A stretch of DNA of 64,000 nt from Sophora flavescens (GCA_030762895.1 CM061062.1:233853879-233917878); one strand, 5' to 3'; shown: positions 1 to 13,086, counted from the stretch's first letter. Numbers and translations: made by a program. Notes: generated by a model from the letters alone, not told the origin.

Positions 1-1843
1 GTTTCCCATAAAACATTGAATATAATTTACACAGCTTATTAAAGCTTTTATCTGATTAGTCGGTTGTGCACTGACCACCACACGGCGCTTCTCAAACAAC
101 ACTCACAAGCAACATTCAACAACTATCAAAGTTATACCACCAAACAAATCATGCATCATACCAATATCATATACAAATAATCAAATAAGTTAAAACAGAT
201 CATCCAACACAACATAAACCACATAATCAGATAACCACAACCACATCAATTATACAGACTACACAAGCAAATGGTTATTGAGAAAAATCCATCAGGCAAG
301 CTCCCCTTACCTTTGAAGACAAGTAAAGGATCCTCGTCCTAATGCCCACGTTAGCTCATATCTACTCCATCAAGCAAGCATAGCCGTGTCCAAACGTCTC
401 AGAGAGTATATCCAACATCGCGCAACAACCAGAAATCAAGAAATCAATTTCACATAATCAAACACATATTCTAACTTTATCTAAACACTTATTCTAATTA
501 CCAAACAAGGTTATTTTTAAGGAAAATCATGTTTGAAGCTCACGCTTCCTAATACCCTTTTAGGAAACTTTGTTTTGATTAAAAGATCTTGAAAAAGAAC
601 TTTGGAAATCATCCATTAAGAGTCCTAATTGCACTAAATCATAATTAACTTCACAAAAACATACCCAAATTTAAATCAAATTAAATTGGGGTTTTAGGGC
701 TCCTTATTAAAATTTAGGGAAAACTCATAATAATGAAATTGGTTTAGGGAAACACAAACTCACAGTCCCAATCTCATAAAACAACCTTAAATTTCAAAAT
801 TAAAATCTGAAATCAAAGGGTTAGGGTTAGGGTTTCAAATCAGATTTTGGGGGTTTTGAATCTGAGACACTTAGAGAGGTTTTGACTCACCCAAGCTTGA
901 AAACAACTTGAAGGTGGTGCTGTGGTGCTCCTTGCGGCGGCGAACGGCGGCCATGGCGGAGGACGGCGGTGGATCAAGGTTCTACAACAACCATGGACAA
1001 AAGAGATGAGAGAAAACATAAAAGAAGGAGATTCAACACTTAAGGGTGGTAGAACCATCATGAACGGCGGTTAAGGGAGCTTACCACGGCTGGGAACGGC
1101 GGTTCTGACGCGAGACAGCAGCAGCCGTGGCGAGGAACGGGTCGTCTGCTCTCGCCGTGCGGTGGCCGAATCGGCCTCCTCAGGGGTGGTCGCGCGACGG
1201 AGAAGAAGGAAGGAAGGAAGGTGGGCGATGAAGATGATGTTGAGATGGGAGGAAGAAGAAGAAAAGAAAAGGAAGAAAGAAAGAAGAAAAAGTTGCAGAG
1301 AAGGAGAAGAAAAAAGAGAGATGGCGTCGAGAATGAGAGAGAAAAGTGAGGAATTTTCGTTTTTAAACTAGTTACTTAGTGATAGGTACAAAATGAGTGA
1401 TAAATATTAGTCCTAAAATAAACATGTTTTTACTTTTTAGAATCTAAAAATAAAGATTGATAAGGATATGATTTCGAAATTCAAATTAGAGTAAAGATTA
1501 TTAATTGAACTGATCCACTAAGAAAATACTCACTCAATATTTAATCTCCGAAAATTACCAAACCAAAATATTCTTAACTCTAAAATTAAATAGAATAGGA
1601 ATATGAAAATACTTTTCTCTTAATCATATTATTTAAAATATTTTTCTGTACTGGTTTAATAGTGACAATAACGTAATTATTGTCTAGTAAGCGTGCATTC
1701 ACTGAACTAAGTCAGGTGCTAACGCACCCAATAAAATAATTTGAAGAGAGTAATTTAATTACTCAGACTAAACCACATAACATAATAAACTTAAACATCC
1801 AAATAAAATAATTAATCCTAAGTGTAAAAACTAGGGTGTTACA
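1..1843 (-). mobile_element. Partial LTR (left copy) of a Tekay-derived long-LTR element
   Basis: This is the 3' LTR of the leftmost unit, read on the minus strand; the window edge cuts it, so about 1.84 of about 3.88 kb is present. The minus-strand LTR begins TGTAACACCC at 1843, directly after a polypurine tract. The same sequence recurs at 7565-9407 and 15124-16968 with few differences. It holds a CG-rich stretch (about 900-1200), a purine-rich GA tract (about 1195-1345) and two TTAGGG-like units near 822-836. Small ORFs here are not supported as genes. The TGTAACACCC start and tRNA-Met primer site fit the Tekay/chromovirus group of Ty3/gypsy (family knowledge). Confidence 0.85.
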
Positions 1844-1858
1844 TTACTACCCCTCTTA
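1844..1858 (-). other. Polypurine tract, copy 1
   Basis: On the minus strand a run AAGAGGGGTAGTAA lies directly before the LTR start TGTAACACCC. This is the position and composition expected of the plus-strand primer (PPT) of a gypsy element. The same sequence occurs at 9408-9422. Confidence 0.75.
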
Positions 1859-3479
1859 AAAAAATTTCGTCCTCGAAATTTCGTAGCTCAAAACTAAAGA
1901 GGATGTTGTAATCATACCTTAACTCTAAAATCTTGCTTTGTATTCTCATCGCTTCATTCCTTTTATCTACAACACTATAACAGAATCAATTCTTATGCCA
2001 TTCTATTTATCCTCGAAACTTTTCACTACCGCATTCTCTCCACTACCTTGATATTTCATCTTAGTCTATTACACTTTAAAGAACAAAACCAATGCTAAAT
2101 CTCTTCACTTCTCAATATAGATCAATTTGAATTCAAATTTTCTCCAATATCTAACTTTCACAGCTAACATCAAACCCCACACTGACTTTACCATAACATC
2201 AATTAACCTTCTACTCAAGAGATGCAATCATAGTCTTAGTCCAATTGGGCTTAGTCTACTCTTCTAGTCATATCAAATTTACACTTTTCTAGTTTCCAAT
2301 CAAAACATCATACATTCCTGAATTGCACATGATAAACTTTGCGCCAAGAACCTAAGAAATTCAATCTTATTGAAATTGAATCTTACCACATCCATCATAA
2401 TTCGTTCTCTTATTAATTCCACTTGAATCTTTTGCCTACTTCGATTTCATATCCTCCATTTGCCTCTCATTTTCAATTTGATTCTCAAGCCCCGTTAGTA
2501 TCCCTGATTTAAGAAATTTCATATGCACCTTTACCCTATTGTCCAAGGAAAATACACAACTTCTAACAATTCCTCCATTCGAAGACTTAGCTCTATCACT
2601 TATACAAGGAAGTGCTTGTATCCTATCTGCCCTTATCTTATATATTTGCAACCGAGAAAAGATATTATAAAATAGAGTTTCTCTAAGGCCATTATCCCTA
2701 AGAGTTGAACCAAAACAAAGACAAGAAATCCAGATGGACACTCCCTAATGGCAATCTTGAATTTAAAATATCTAGTTTCCACTATGGATCATCAACCACA
2801 TTTTTACCCAAAATAAGACCTCAAAGATTATAAACATTTCATCATAGCTTATTACACTCGAAAGACATAATCAAAACTTAATCACTTCTTGCCTCCAAAT
2901 TAGTCTGCTAACAAAACTTCTTCCACACCTTATCCTCACAACGAATGTCAAGTTCAACACTAACTTTACTTTACTGCATATATTAACTTTCAACCCAAAG
3001 CACACAATTGTAATCTTAATTTCATTTGAACATATTCCACCACTCCAAATTATATCATAATCATTCATTTCAATCTTAAAGAATACTACTACATTTCTCC
3101 ATGCAACTACAACCAAAAGGAATCACTTCAATTTGAATTATCCAAAATCATAATTCTTAAACTTTTCTAACAACTTAGTTTCACTCAAGAACTTCTCTTT
3201 ACTAATTCCATTTAACTTAAGGAAAACTACCATATATATTTTTCCGTTAATCCTCGGATTCACTAAGTCAATATTAACCATAATATTGATTACTACTCTA
3301 AATTCCTTTAATGATATATCTACCTTGATCATAAAGTCCATTGTAATCATCTCACTCAAAAATGTTGAACTTAAGGGTTCTCATAATACCATTCACATCT
3401 ATACACTAACGAAACTCCTATCAACTCTGGTTCGTCCTACCATAGAGATGACAAAAATTAGGTACCACACTATTTCCCA

Positions 3480-3900
3480 GATAACCTGCTAAAATAGGTC
3501 ACCTCATTCCTTATCCATCCTACTAAGGATGATCAGCTGGACTTAGTCTCAACTTAGTCCCCAACACTTAAAGTAAACTTAACCGACACACTTTGATAAA
3601 CTTCCGTTTTTCATCTAAAACAACACTTGAATATACGCTATGAAGTTTGAACAATTCTCTGATATACTATTTGGTTCACTAACTCTGCTTGTGGATCTTA
3701 ACTCGAAAGAAGGGTGTAGACTTCACCAGTCGATCAACGATCACTTGAATTCAAACAAGACTCGTATAGGTCTTCAGAAAACTCATAACAAAGATTGAAG
3801 GAATACCAACATCTCAACAAGGAAGGTCTCAATTGTACACCTTGATGTGGAGACATTCAACTCACGACTGATGAGATAAGTCACACATCGACAACATTTG
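3480..3900 (-). pseudogene. pol: Integrase relic (Tekay-like), copy 1
   Basis: Minus-strand translation shows fragments that line up with the chromovirus integrase core: IPSIF..MSF, VIVDRLVKS followed by TPFFRV, YIREL.KLH, VLGTKLRLS and HP..DG (family forms VIVDRLTKS, LGTKLRLS and HPQTDG, known from the family and not searched). Stops interrupt them, including where HP is followed by two stops in place of the usual Q and T. The fragments keep one order and the correct spacing, so I read this as a decayed integrase and not chance similarity. It cannot encode an enzyme. The second internal copy carries the same lesions. Confidence 0.6.
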
Positions 3901-4859
3901 AAAAGTACATAGAAGTAAAATGATCAATGACGAAAAGTACATTCGAACCGCAACAAGACAAGACCTTGGTGATCATAAAAGAATTTCTCAAGAAAAGAAA
4001 TTTTTCTTGATTCCACTTTCACATTTTCACATAAGCATAGAAAAGAATTTCATTAATTTAAAGGATATCGGAACATCCAAAGATGGAAAAAGATCATTCC
4101 ATCGGGTTCGTGGGTGTAAAAATGCATGATCAATACACATTTACAAACATGAATCTAATAAAGTTCATTCTTCCACAAGAATCTTCCAACGGATTCAAAT
4201 AATCAAGGAGTGAATAATGTCTAATCCCAAGAGGATTAATTCTTATTCTTAATACAAAGAATTTACAAAATGATGACTTTCACCTCTATCAAAAATAGAA
4301 GTGACGAAACTAAGTTTTACCAAGAAACTTCTGCTATCCCGAAATTATCTGGGTTATAACTCAAGAAATAGTCATAACCACTTCTTTCAACAAAGTGTGA
4401 AAGTATCCGGACCAATCGATTCCTTTAAACCAATTCACTCAAATGTCTAATACATCGAGGATCATTTGGAAGTGTGAGTACAACTTCTCACAAACAAAGA
4501 AATATATAATGGAAATTTATGAATCAAGCATAACTAATTCATGAGTCTTGAAAGATCGTAGAATTAAAATCAGAAAATATGTCCGACACATACCAACTTC
4601 ACCGTTGTGATTATTTAATACAATCACGAGGATTTGAGAAATAATTGTCAACTCGACAAACACCGAGAGAATCAAAGGGTACAATGAAGAGTTCCTTAAT
4701 CACGAAACACTCACCCAAGATCGAAAATCCACTCGATTCGCCTTGGTTCCAACCAACATACACGTCTTTCTAGCCAAGCTTAGTATAACCACCTTGAATT
4801 TGGGTACGATTCCGGACAACTTAATCAATCGATCAAACATGCAAAAGGTTGATCCTTCC

Positions 4860-5060
4860 TCATAAACTGAGTTGACGGTGCAAAACCTTAGATAGCTCCA
4901 ATCTGGTACTAACTCGTCTTCACGTCGATCCTTGAGTAGATAACAACTCCTCGCAATTAATTTACCAAATCAACTACGCAAGTTAGAGAATACTTATTCC
5001 TAATTCGTCCTTTTACCTAGTCGCGAAAATCTAGACGGTAACACGAACCTCCACACAACG
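4860..5060 (-). pseudogene. pol: Reverse transcriptase relic (Tekay-like), copy 1
   Basis: Around 4905-4985 the minus strand reads LRGVVIYSRIDVKTS, then a stop and YQI. This matches the family pattern LQGA.VFSKIDLRSGYHQI, the first catalytic-Asp block of gypsy RT. Upstream codons in the same region contain several stops. The FIDD catalytic block was not recognised downstream. It lies 5' of the integrase relic in element orientation, as expected for gypsy order (RT, RNase H, integrase). Non-functional. Confidence 0.55.
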
Positions 5061-5513
5061 TTGGTGCTTCACAAGAAAAACACTCGATCTAACAAACGAT
5101 TCAGACCACCGATCGAACTCGTTTCAATCTTTGTAGGCAACATCCTACACAAAAGAACAGAGATCTGACCGCATCCCGAAACTAGATCAATCAAAAATCA
5201 ATGTCCTTTGCTAACCATAAACCTAGAATATTTCCAGGAAACACTCCCGGAAAAATCCTTTTACACAAACACCTTGTTTCGAATGTCTGACACGATTCGC
5301 TAAATAATCGAATGTCATATTCGAACCCAAGTAACATTCAAGATCTACGGTCTCCCTAGATATAAAATCCTTGGAAAAACCATTAACAAAACATATACTT
5401 GTGCGTCAACACACATTGCTTCATCAAGAAACAATTCAAACAAGAACCAACCAGAGATCACACAACAAAAACTTAACAGACCTATTCCCCAAAGATCCCG
5501 AAAGACTCGACCA

Positions 5514-5525
5514 GCTCTGATACCA
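5514..5525 (-). other. Primer-binding site (initiator tRNA-Met), copy 1
   Basis: The minus strand reads TGGTATCAGAGC three bases after the LTR end. This is the standard plant retrotransposon sequence complementary to the 3' end of initiator tRNA-Met. It sets the element's orientation and its 5' LTR boundary. Confidence 0.85.
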
Positions 5526-5528
5526 CAA

Positions 5529-8500
5529 TGTAAAACCCTCCCTTGGGCATTACCTTCTAAACACGTGCGAAAATAAAATTAAAAGATAAGTTCTTTGGTG
5601 CTTTCGAAAAATAATTTATTTAAGTACATAAGTGTCTGAAATTGGGTGTAAAATTTTTTCTTTTGTCACGACTCCACACCTAAACCATAATCAACCCACA
5701 AACTTACTATCATAGCTTGGCAAGCCTATTTAATTTAAAGGATATACTTAAATACAAGATAGTAGTTTTACAAAAATTTCGACAGAGTCTCCTCTGTAAT
5801 TCGGACATCCCAAAGAAAATAACACCTGTTAAAATGATTACATTTTCACTCCAGAATTATAGCTACACTAAATTCAACCAGGCATCAATACATAAAAATA
5901 ATAGTTATAGCCATAAGCTTTACAAAACCAAAAGAAATAGATTAGATTTTCATTCAAAAGATAGGCTCTCCGAGCCTCAAACGTTCCATTATAAAATAAA
6001 GGCTCTCTGAGCCAAACTCATACATACTATCAAAATAATCTAAGTCTTAACCCTAAGCTGGTCGTTCTAAGAGTTATTCCGCAAGTAATACCTCATCAAG
6101 CAACTAGATCTAAGTCTCTGAGTGATTAGACAGGACTCCTCTGCACCATCTGTGTTAAAGTACCCAGGGTACAATATCGAACTTAGAAAAATCCTGAAAT
6201 GTGTGTGTAAGGGTGAGACGCCAATATATGGTTTTAACACAATAACTAAATGCGCGACACCACATAACACATATACATTTACCACACAAGCATTTATAAA
6301 CTAATAATTTATCAATGGGTTCTACACCCCAAACGTCATCGTTTAAAATTTATGCATGAACACTTCAAAACATCATCTAAACATTCATACCTAATCTCCG
6401 GAGATCCCCAACGTCATTTAAAATGAGCTGATCAGGCTCGATTGCCAAAAGAGGCACGTCGATTTTTTTCATTGTACGTCGATTGCCAAGGGCACAATGA
6501 ACACGTCGATTTCATGAATATCATAAGATACCATGATTCCATTGTACGTCGATTGCCCAAAGGCACAATGAATACGTCGATTACATGGATATCATAAAAT
6601 ACCCTGATTTCATTGTACGTCGATTGCCTTGAGCACAATGAATTTCATTGTACGTCGATTGCCCAAAGGCACAATGAACACGTCGATTTCAGGAATATCA
6701 TAAAGATACCATGATTAACAAATACGTCGAGACATGAATATCACCAAGATATCATGATTAACCTCATAGGCACGTCTGCCGAATATGCATGCAAAACATT
6801 TTATTCTCGTCATTTTTCTTTGTGTTCGATCTTTCCTTTGCCGAACCTCAAAATGGCTTACGACTCACATAGTTTTAAAACACCTTTAAAACTTTTATCA
6901 CAACACAGGACCTCACCGTCCGAGTGCTCAATCACGACACCTCTCGATCTGTGCACCTCTATTTGGTTCGTGGTACAAGAAACATCTTCAATGTTTCAAC
7001 ATGGTATACCTCATGTATACAATATAGGCCCTCAAAGTCCAAATGACTGAGTCCATCACAACACAGAACCTTAGTACCCCGACGTCTCGGTTACTAAGTT
7101 CCACACCACTTTTAACACTAAATCAGTTTTGCTTTCATAAATTCTTTTTCCAAAATTGGAAATTCATCAATAAAATCCTTAAATAATAAAACTTGGTTTT
7201 CACAAATGTGAGTCACTTGAGGTTTTAACTTCCTTACAATATGTACTGCCATTTCAAAATACTTACCTTCTACGTTTTTCCAAATCATCATCAATTATCA
7301 CTTTTAAAGCTTCTCAAGCCAAAACATAGTTTTTCCACGGAAACAATTTTCTAAAATCATGATTAACTTCTTTTCAATAATTAATTTCATAAAATAACTT
7401 TGTATAATATTACAAACTTTCTTACATAAAAATTAGCAAGATTTTAAACATTTTCACAATTTCGCTCTCATTGTGACTCAAGTTACTTTTACACTAATAA
7501 ATCATCATCATCAAAACTCCTCATTTTTCCAAAATAATACTTTCCACCACTATTATATTCCAACGTTTCCCATAAAACATTGAATATAATTTACACAGCT
7601 TATTAAAGCTTTTATCTGATTAGTCGGTTGTGCACTGACCACAGTCAGGCTTCTCAAACAACACTCACAAGCAACATTCAACAACTATCAAAGTTATACC
7701 ACCAAACAAATCATGCATCATACCAATATCATATACAAATAATCAAATAAGTTAAAACAGATCATCCAGCACAACATAAACCACATAATCAGATAACCAC
7801 AACCACATCAATTATACATACTACACAACAAGCAAATGGTTATTGAGAAAAATCCATCAGGCAAGCTCCCCTTACCTTTGAAGACAAGTAAAGGATCCTC
7901 GTCCTAATGCCCACGTTAGCTCATATCTACTCCATCAAGCAAGCATAGCCGTGTCCAAACGTCTCAGAGAGTATATCCAACATCGCGCAACAACCAGAAA
8001 TCAAGAAATCAATTTCACATAATCAAACACATATTCTAACTTTATCTAAACACTTATTCTAATTACCAAACAAGGTTATTTTTAAGGAAAATCATGTTTG
8101 AAGCTCACGCTTCCTAATACCCTTTTAGGAAACTTTGTTTTGATTAAAAGATCTTGAAAAAGAACTTTGGAAATCATCCATTAAGAGTCCTAATTGCACT
8201 AAATCATAATTAACTTCACAAAAACATACCCAAATTTAAATCAAATTAAATTGGGGTTTTAGGGCTCCTTATTAAAATTTAGGGAAAACTCATAATAATG
8301 AAATTGGTTTAGGGAAACACAAACTCACAGTCCCAATCTCATAAAACAACCTTAAATTTCAAAATTAAAATCTGAAATCAAAGGGTTAGGGTTAGGGTTT
8401 CAAATCAGATTTTGGGGGTTTTGAATCTGAGACACTTAGAGAGGTTTTGACTCACCCAAGCTTGAAAACAACTTGAAGGTGGTGCTGTGGTGCTCCTTGC

Positions 8501-9407
8501 GGCGACGAACGGCGGCCATGGCGGAGGACGGCGGTGGATCAAGGTTCTACAACAACCATGGACAAAAGAGATGAGAGAAAACATAAAAGAAGGAGATTCA
8601 ACACTTAAGGGTGGTAGAACCACCATGAACGGCGGTTAAGGGAGCTTACCACGGCTGGGAACGGCGGTTCTGACGCGAGACAGCAGCAGCCGTGGCGAGG
8701 AACGGGTCGTCTGCTCTCGCCGTGCGGTGGCCGAACTGCGGCCTCAGGGGTGGTCGCGCGACGGAGAAGAAGGAAGGAAGGAAGGTGGGCGATGAAGATG
8801 ATGTTGAGATGGGAGGAAGAAGAAGAAAAGAAAAGGAAGAAAGAAAGAAGAAAAAGTTGCAGAGAAGGAGAAGAAAAAAGAGAGATGGCGTCGAGAATGA
8901 GAGAGAAAAGTGAGGAATTTTCGTTTTTAAACTAGTTACTTAGTGATAGGTACAAAATGAGTGATAAATATTAGTCCTAAAATAAACATGTTTTTACTTT
9001 TTAGAATCTAAAAATAAAGATTGATAAGGATATGATTTCGAAATTCAAATTAGAGTAAAGATTAATAATTGAACTGATCCACTAAGAAAATACTCAGTCC
9101 AATATTTAATCTCCGAAAATTACCAAACCAAAATATTCTTAACTCTAAAATTAAATAGAATAGGAATATGAAAATACTTTTCTCTTAATCATATTATTTA
9201 AAATATTTTTCTGTACTGGTTTAATAGTGACAATAACGTAATTATTGTCTAGTAAGCGTGCATTCACTGAACTAAGTCAGTGCTAACGCACCCAATAAAA
9301 TAATTTGAAGAGAGTAATTTAATTACTCAGACTAAACCACATAACATAATAAACTTAAACATCCAAATAAAATAATTAATCCTAAGTGTAAAAACTAGGG
9401 TGTTACA
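5529..9407 (-). mobile_element. Complete LTR (middle copy), Tekay-derived element
   Basis: This 3879-bp LTR runs from TGTAAAACCC (plus-strand reading of the minus 3' end) to GGGTGTTACA. It serves at once as the 3' LTR of the right unit and the 5' LTR of the left unit. It contains a repeat array (6437-6735), AT-rich stretches, a CG-rich segment around 8470-8760 and a GA-rich tract around 8760-8910. Small ORFs on either strand recur in each copy only because the LTR recurs. No promoter was assigned. Confidence 0.88.
6437..6735. repeat. ~70-bp tandem repeat inside the LTR, middle copy
   Basis: The phrase CATTGTACGTCGATTGCC starts at 6470, 6540, 6611 and 6646, giving a period of 70-71 bp with one half-length unit. 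Each unit pairs CATTGT with ACAATG around the ACGTCGATTGCC core, so it can fold as a short hairpin, and adds an AT-rich segment with ATATCAT. The array recurs in the right LTR. Confidence 0.75.
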
Positions 9408-9422
9408 TTACTACCCCTCTTA
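9408..9422 (-). other. Polypurine tract, copy 2
   Basis: Same minus-strand purine run (AAGAGGGGTAGTAA) as at 1844-1858, directly before the middle LTR start. Confidence 0.75.
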
Positions 9423-11043
9423 AAAAAATTTCGTCCTCGAAATTTCGTAGCTCAAAACTAAAGAGGATGTTGTAATCATACCTTAACTCTAAAATCTTGC
9501 TTTGTATTCTCATCGCTTCATTCCTTTTATCTACAACACTATAACAGAATCAATTCTTATGCCATTCTATTTATCCTCGAAACTTTTCACTACCGCATTC
9601 TCTCCACTACCTTGATATTTCATCTTAGTCTATTACACTTTAAAGAACAAAACCAATGCTAAATCTCTTCACTTCTCAATATAGATCAATTTGAATTCAA
9701 ATTTTCTCCAATATCTAACTTTCACAGCTAACATCAAACCCCACACTGACTTTACCATAACATCAATTAACCTTCTACTCAAGAGATGCAATCATAGTCT
9801 TAGTCCAATTGGGCTTAGTCTACTCTTCTAGTCATATCAAATTTACACTTTTCTAGTTTCCAATCAAAACATCATACATTCCTGAATTGCACATGATAAA
9901 CTTTGCGCCAAGAACCTAAGAAATTCAATCTTATTGAAATTGAATCTTACCACATCCATCATAATTCGTTCTCTTATTAATTCCACTTGAATCTTTTGCC
10001 TACTTCGATTTCATATCCTCCATTTGCCTCTCATTTTCAATTTGATTCTCAAGCCCCGTTAGTATCCCTGATTTAAGAAATTTCATATGCACCTTTACCC
10101 TATTGTCCAAGGAAAATACACAACTTCTAACAATTCCTCCATTCGAAGACTTAGCTCTATCACTTATACAAGGAAGTGCTTGTATCCTATCTGCCCTTAT
10201 CTTATATATTTGCAACCGAGAAAAGATATTATAAAATAGAGTTTCTCTAAGGCCATTATCCCTAAGAGTTGAACCAAAACAAAGACAAGAAATCCGGATG
10301 GACACTCCCTAATGGCAATCTTGGATTTAAAATATCTAGTTTCCACTATGGATCATCAACCACATTTTTACCCAAAATAAGACCTCAAAGATTATAAACA
10401 TTTCCTCATAGCTTATTACACTCGAAAGACAAAATCAAAACTTAACCACTTCTTGCCTCCAAATTAGTCTGCTAACAAAACTTCTTTCACACCTTATCCT
10501 CACAACGAATATCAAGTTCAACACTAACTTTACTTTACTGCATATATTAACTTTCAACCCAAAGCACACAATTGTAATCTTAATTTCATTTGAACATATT
10601 CCACCACTCCAAATTATATCATAATCATTCATTTCAATCTTAAAGAATACTACTACATTTCTCCATGCAACTACAACCAAAAGGAATCACTTCAATTTGA
10701 ATTATCCAAAATCATAATTCTTAAACTTTTCTAACAACTTAGTTTCACTCAAGAACTTCTCTTTACTAATTCCATTTAACTTAAGGAAAACTACCATATA
10801 TATTTTTCCGTTAATCCTCGGATTCACTAAGTCAATATTAACCATAATATTGATTACTACTCTAAATTCCTTTAATGATATATCTACCTTGATCATAAAG
10901 TCCATTGTAATCATCTCACTCAAAAATGTTGAACTTAAGGGTTCTCATAATACCATTCACATCTATACACTAACGAAACTCCTATCAACTCTGGTTCGTC
11001 CTACCATAGAGATGACAAAAATTAGGTACCACACTATTTCCCA

Positions 11044-11464
11044 GATAACCTGCTAAAATAGGTCACCTCATTCCTTATCCATCCTACTAAGGATGATCAG
11101 CTGGACTTAGTCTCAACTTAGTCCCCAACACTTAAAGTAAACTTAACCGACACACTTTGATAAACTTCCGTTTTTCATCTAAAACAACACTTGAATATAC
11201 GCTATGAAGTTTGAACAATTCTCTGATATACTATTTGGTTCACTAACTCTGCTTGTGGATCTTAACTCGAAAGAAGGGTGTAGACTTCACCAGTCGATCA
11301 ACGATCACTTGAATTCAAACAAGACTCGTATAGGTCTTCAGAAAACTCATAACAAAGATTGAAGGAATACCAACATCTCAACAAGGAAGGTCTCAATTGT
11401 ACACCTTGATGTGGAGACATTCAACTCACGATCGATGAGATAAGTCACACATCGACAACATTTG
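11044..11464 (-). pseudogene. pol: Integrase relic (Tekay-like), copy 2
   Basis: Repeats the integrase fragments of copy 1 (VIVDRLVKS at about 11282-11308, VLGTKLRLS at about 11105-11131) with the same interrupting stops. The shared lesions indicate that decay preceded the duplication of this unit. Confidence 0.6.
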
Positions 11465-12423
11465 AAAAGTACATAGAAGTAAAATGATCAATGACGAAAA
11501 GTACATTCGAACCGCAACAAGACAAGACCTTGGTGATCATAAAAGAATTTCTCAAGAAAAGAAATTTTTCTTGATTCCACTTTCACATTTTCACATAAGC
11601 ATAGAAAAGAATTCCATTAATTTAAAGGATATCGGAACATCCAAAGATGGAAAAAGATCATTCCATCAGGTTCGTGGGTGTAAAAATGCATGATCAATAC
11701 ACATTTACAAACATGAATCTAATAAAGTTCATTCTTCCACAAGAATCTTCCAACGGATTCAAATAATCAAGGAGTGAATAATGTCTAATCCCAAGAGGAT
11801 TAATTCTTATTCTTAATACAAAGAATTTACAAAATGATGACTTTCACCTCTATCAAAAATAGAAGTGACGAAACTAAGTTTTACCAAGAAACTTCTGCTA
11901 TCCCGAAATTATCTGGGTTATAACTCAAGAAATAGTCATAACCACTTCTTTCAACAAAGTGTGAAAGTATCCAGACCAATCGATTCCTTTAAACCAATTC
12001 ACTCAAATGTCTAATACATCGAGGATCATTTGGAAGTGTGAGTACAACTTCTCACAAACAAAGAAATATATAATCGAAATTTATGAATCAAAGATAACTA
12101 ATTCATGAGTCTTGAAAGATCAGAAATTAAAATCAGAAAATATGTCTGACACATACCAACTTCACCGTTGTGATTATTTAATACAATCACAGGATTTGAG
12201 AAATAATTGTCAACTGACAAACACCAGAGAATCAAAGGGTACAATGAAGAGTTCCTTAATCACGAAACACTCACCCAAGATCGAAAATCCACTCGATTCG
12301 CCTTGGTTCCAACCAACATACACGTCTTTCTAGCCAAGCTTAGTATAACCACCTTGAATTTGGGTACGATTCCGGACAACTTAATCAATCGATCAAACAT
12401 GCAAAAGGTTGATCCTTCCTCAT

Positions 12424-12625
12424 AAACTGAGTTGACGGTGCAAAACCTTAGATAGCTCCAATCTGGTACTAACTCGTCTTCACGTCGATCCTTGAGTAGA
12501 TAACAACTCCTCGCAATTAATTTACCAAATCAACTACGCAAGTTAGAGAATACTTATTCCTAATTCGTCCTTTTACCTAGTCGTCAGAAATCTAGACGGT
12601 AACACGAACCTCCACACAACGTTGG
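12424..12625 (-). pseudogene. pol: Reverse transcriptase relic (Tekay-like), copy 2
   Basis: Contains the same YSRIDVKTS-stop-YQI block as copy 1, at about 12472-12501 on the minus strand. Copy 2 differs from copy 1 by an inserted base near 12583. Confidence 0.55.
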
Positions 12626-13074
12626 TGCTTCACAAGAAAAACACTCGATCTAACAAACGATTCAGACCACCGATCGAACTCGTTTCAATCTTTGTAGGCA
12701 ACATCCTACACAAAAGAACAGAGATCTGACCGCATCCCGAAACTAGATCAATCAAAAATCAATGTCCTTTGCTAACCATAAACCTAGAATATTTCCAGGA
12801 AACACTCCCGGAAAAATCCTTTTACACAAACACCTTGTTTCGAATGTCTGACACGATTCGCTAAATAATCGAATGTCATATTCGAACCCAAGTAACATTC
12901 AAGATCTACGGTCTCCCCAGATATAAAATCCTTGGAAAAACCATTAACAAAACATATACTTGTGCGTCAACACACATTGCTTCATCAAGAAACAATTCAA
13001 ACAAGAACCAACCAGAGATCACACAACAAAAACTTAACAGACCTATTCCCCAAAGATCCCGAAAGACTCGACCA

Positions 13075-13086
13075 GCTCTGATACCA
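13075..13086 (-). other. Primer-binding site (initiator tRNA-Met), copy 2
   Basis: Minus strand reads TGGTATCAGAGC three bases from the LTR edge at 13090, as in copy 1. Confidence 0.85.

Larger units (their letters stand above)
1844..5528 (-). mobile_element. Internal domain, copy 1, of the Tekay-derived element
   Basis: This 3.69-kb stretch lies between two LTR copies and reads on the minus strand from the primer-binding site near 5525 to the polypurine tract near 1850. No ORF exceeds about 100 codons. Weak, stop-interrupted RT and integrase similarity survives (see the relic entries). No gag or protease was recognised. The internal domain is shorter than one LTR, which resembles large non-autonomous derivatives (LARDs), but the pol relics show it descends from a coding Tekay-like element. 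Movement, if any, would have needed enzymes supplied in trans; that is inference. Confidence 0.8.

Noticed and set aside
820..840. Telomere-like GGGTTAGGGTTAGGG
   Set aside because: Only about two and a half units, TTAGGG not the usual plant TTTAGGG, and it recurs at the same LTR position in each copy; it is LTR sequence, not a telomere trace.
840..1371. Small ORFs near 840-1061 and 1162-1371, repeated at 8405 and 15964
   Set aside because: They sit in a CG-rich and GA-rich part of the LTR, differ in start and length between copies and show no protein family features; Lys/Glu/Arg-rich frames follow from the purine tract.
2436..3492. ORFs of 70-100 codons in the internal domain
   Set aside because: AT-rich chance frames in a decayed internal domain; integrase and RT relics run across them in other frames.
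5514..5525. tRNA gene at TGGTATCAGAGC sequences
   Set aside because: Only a 12-base primer-site complement is present; no cloverleaf. Same for 13075, 48731, 50550 and the tRNA-Asp-type sites.
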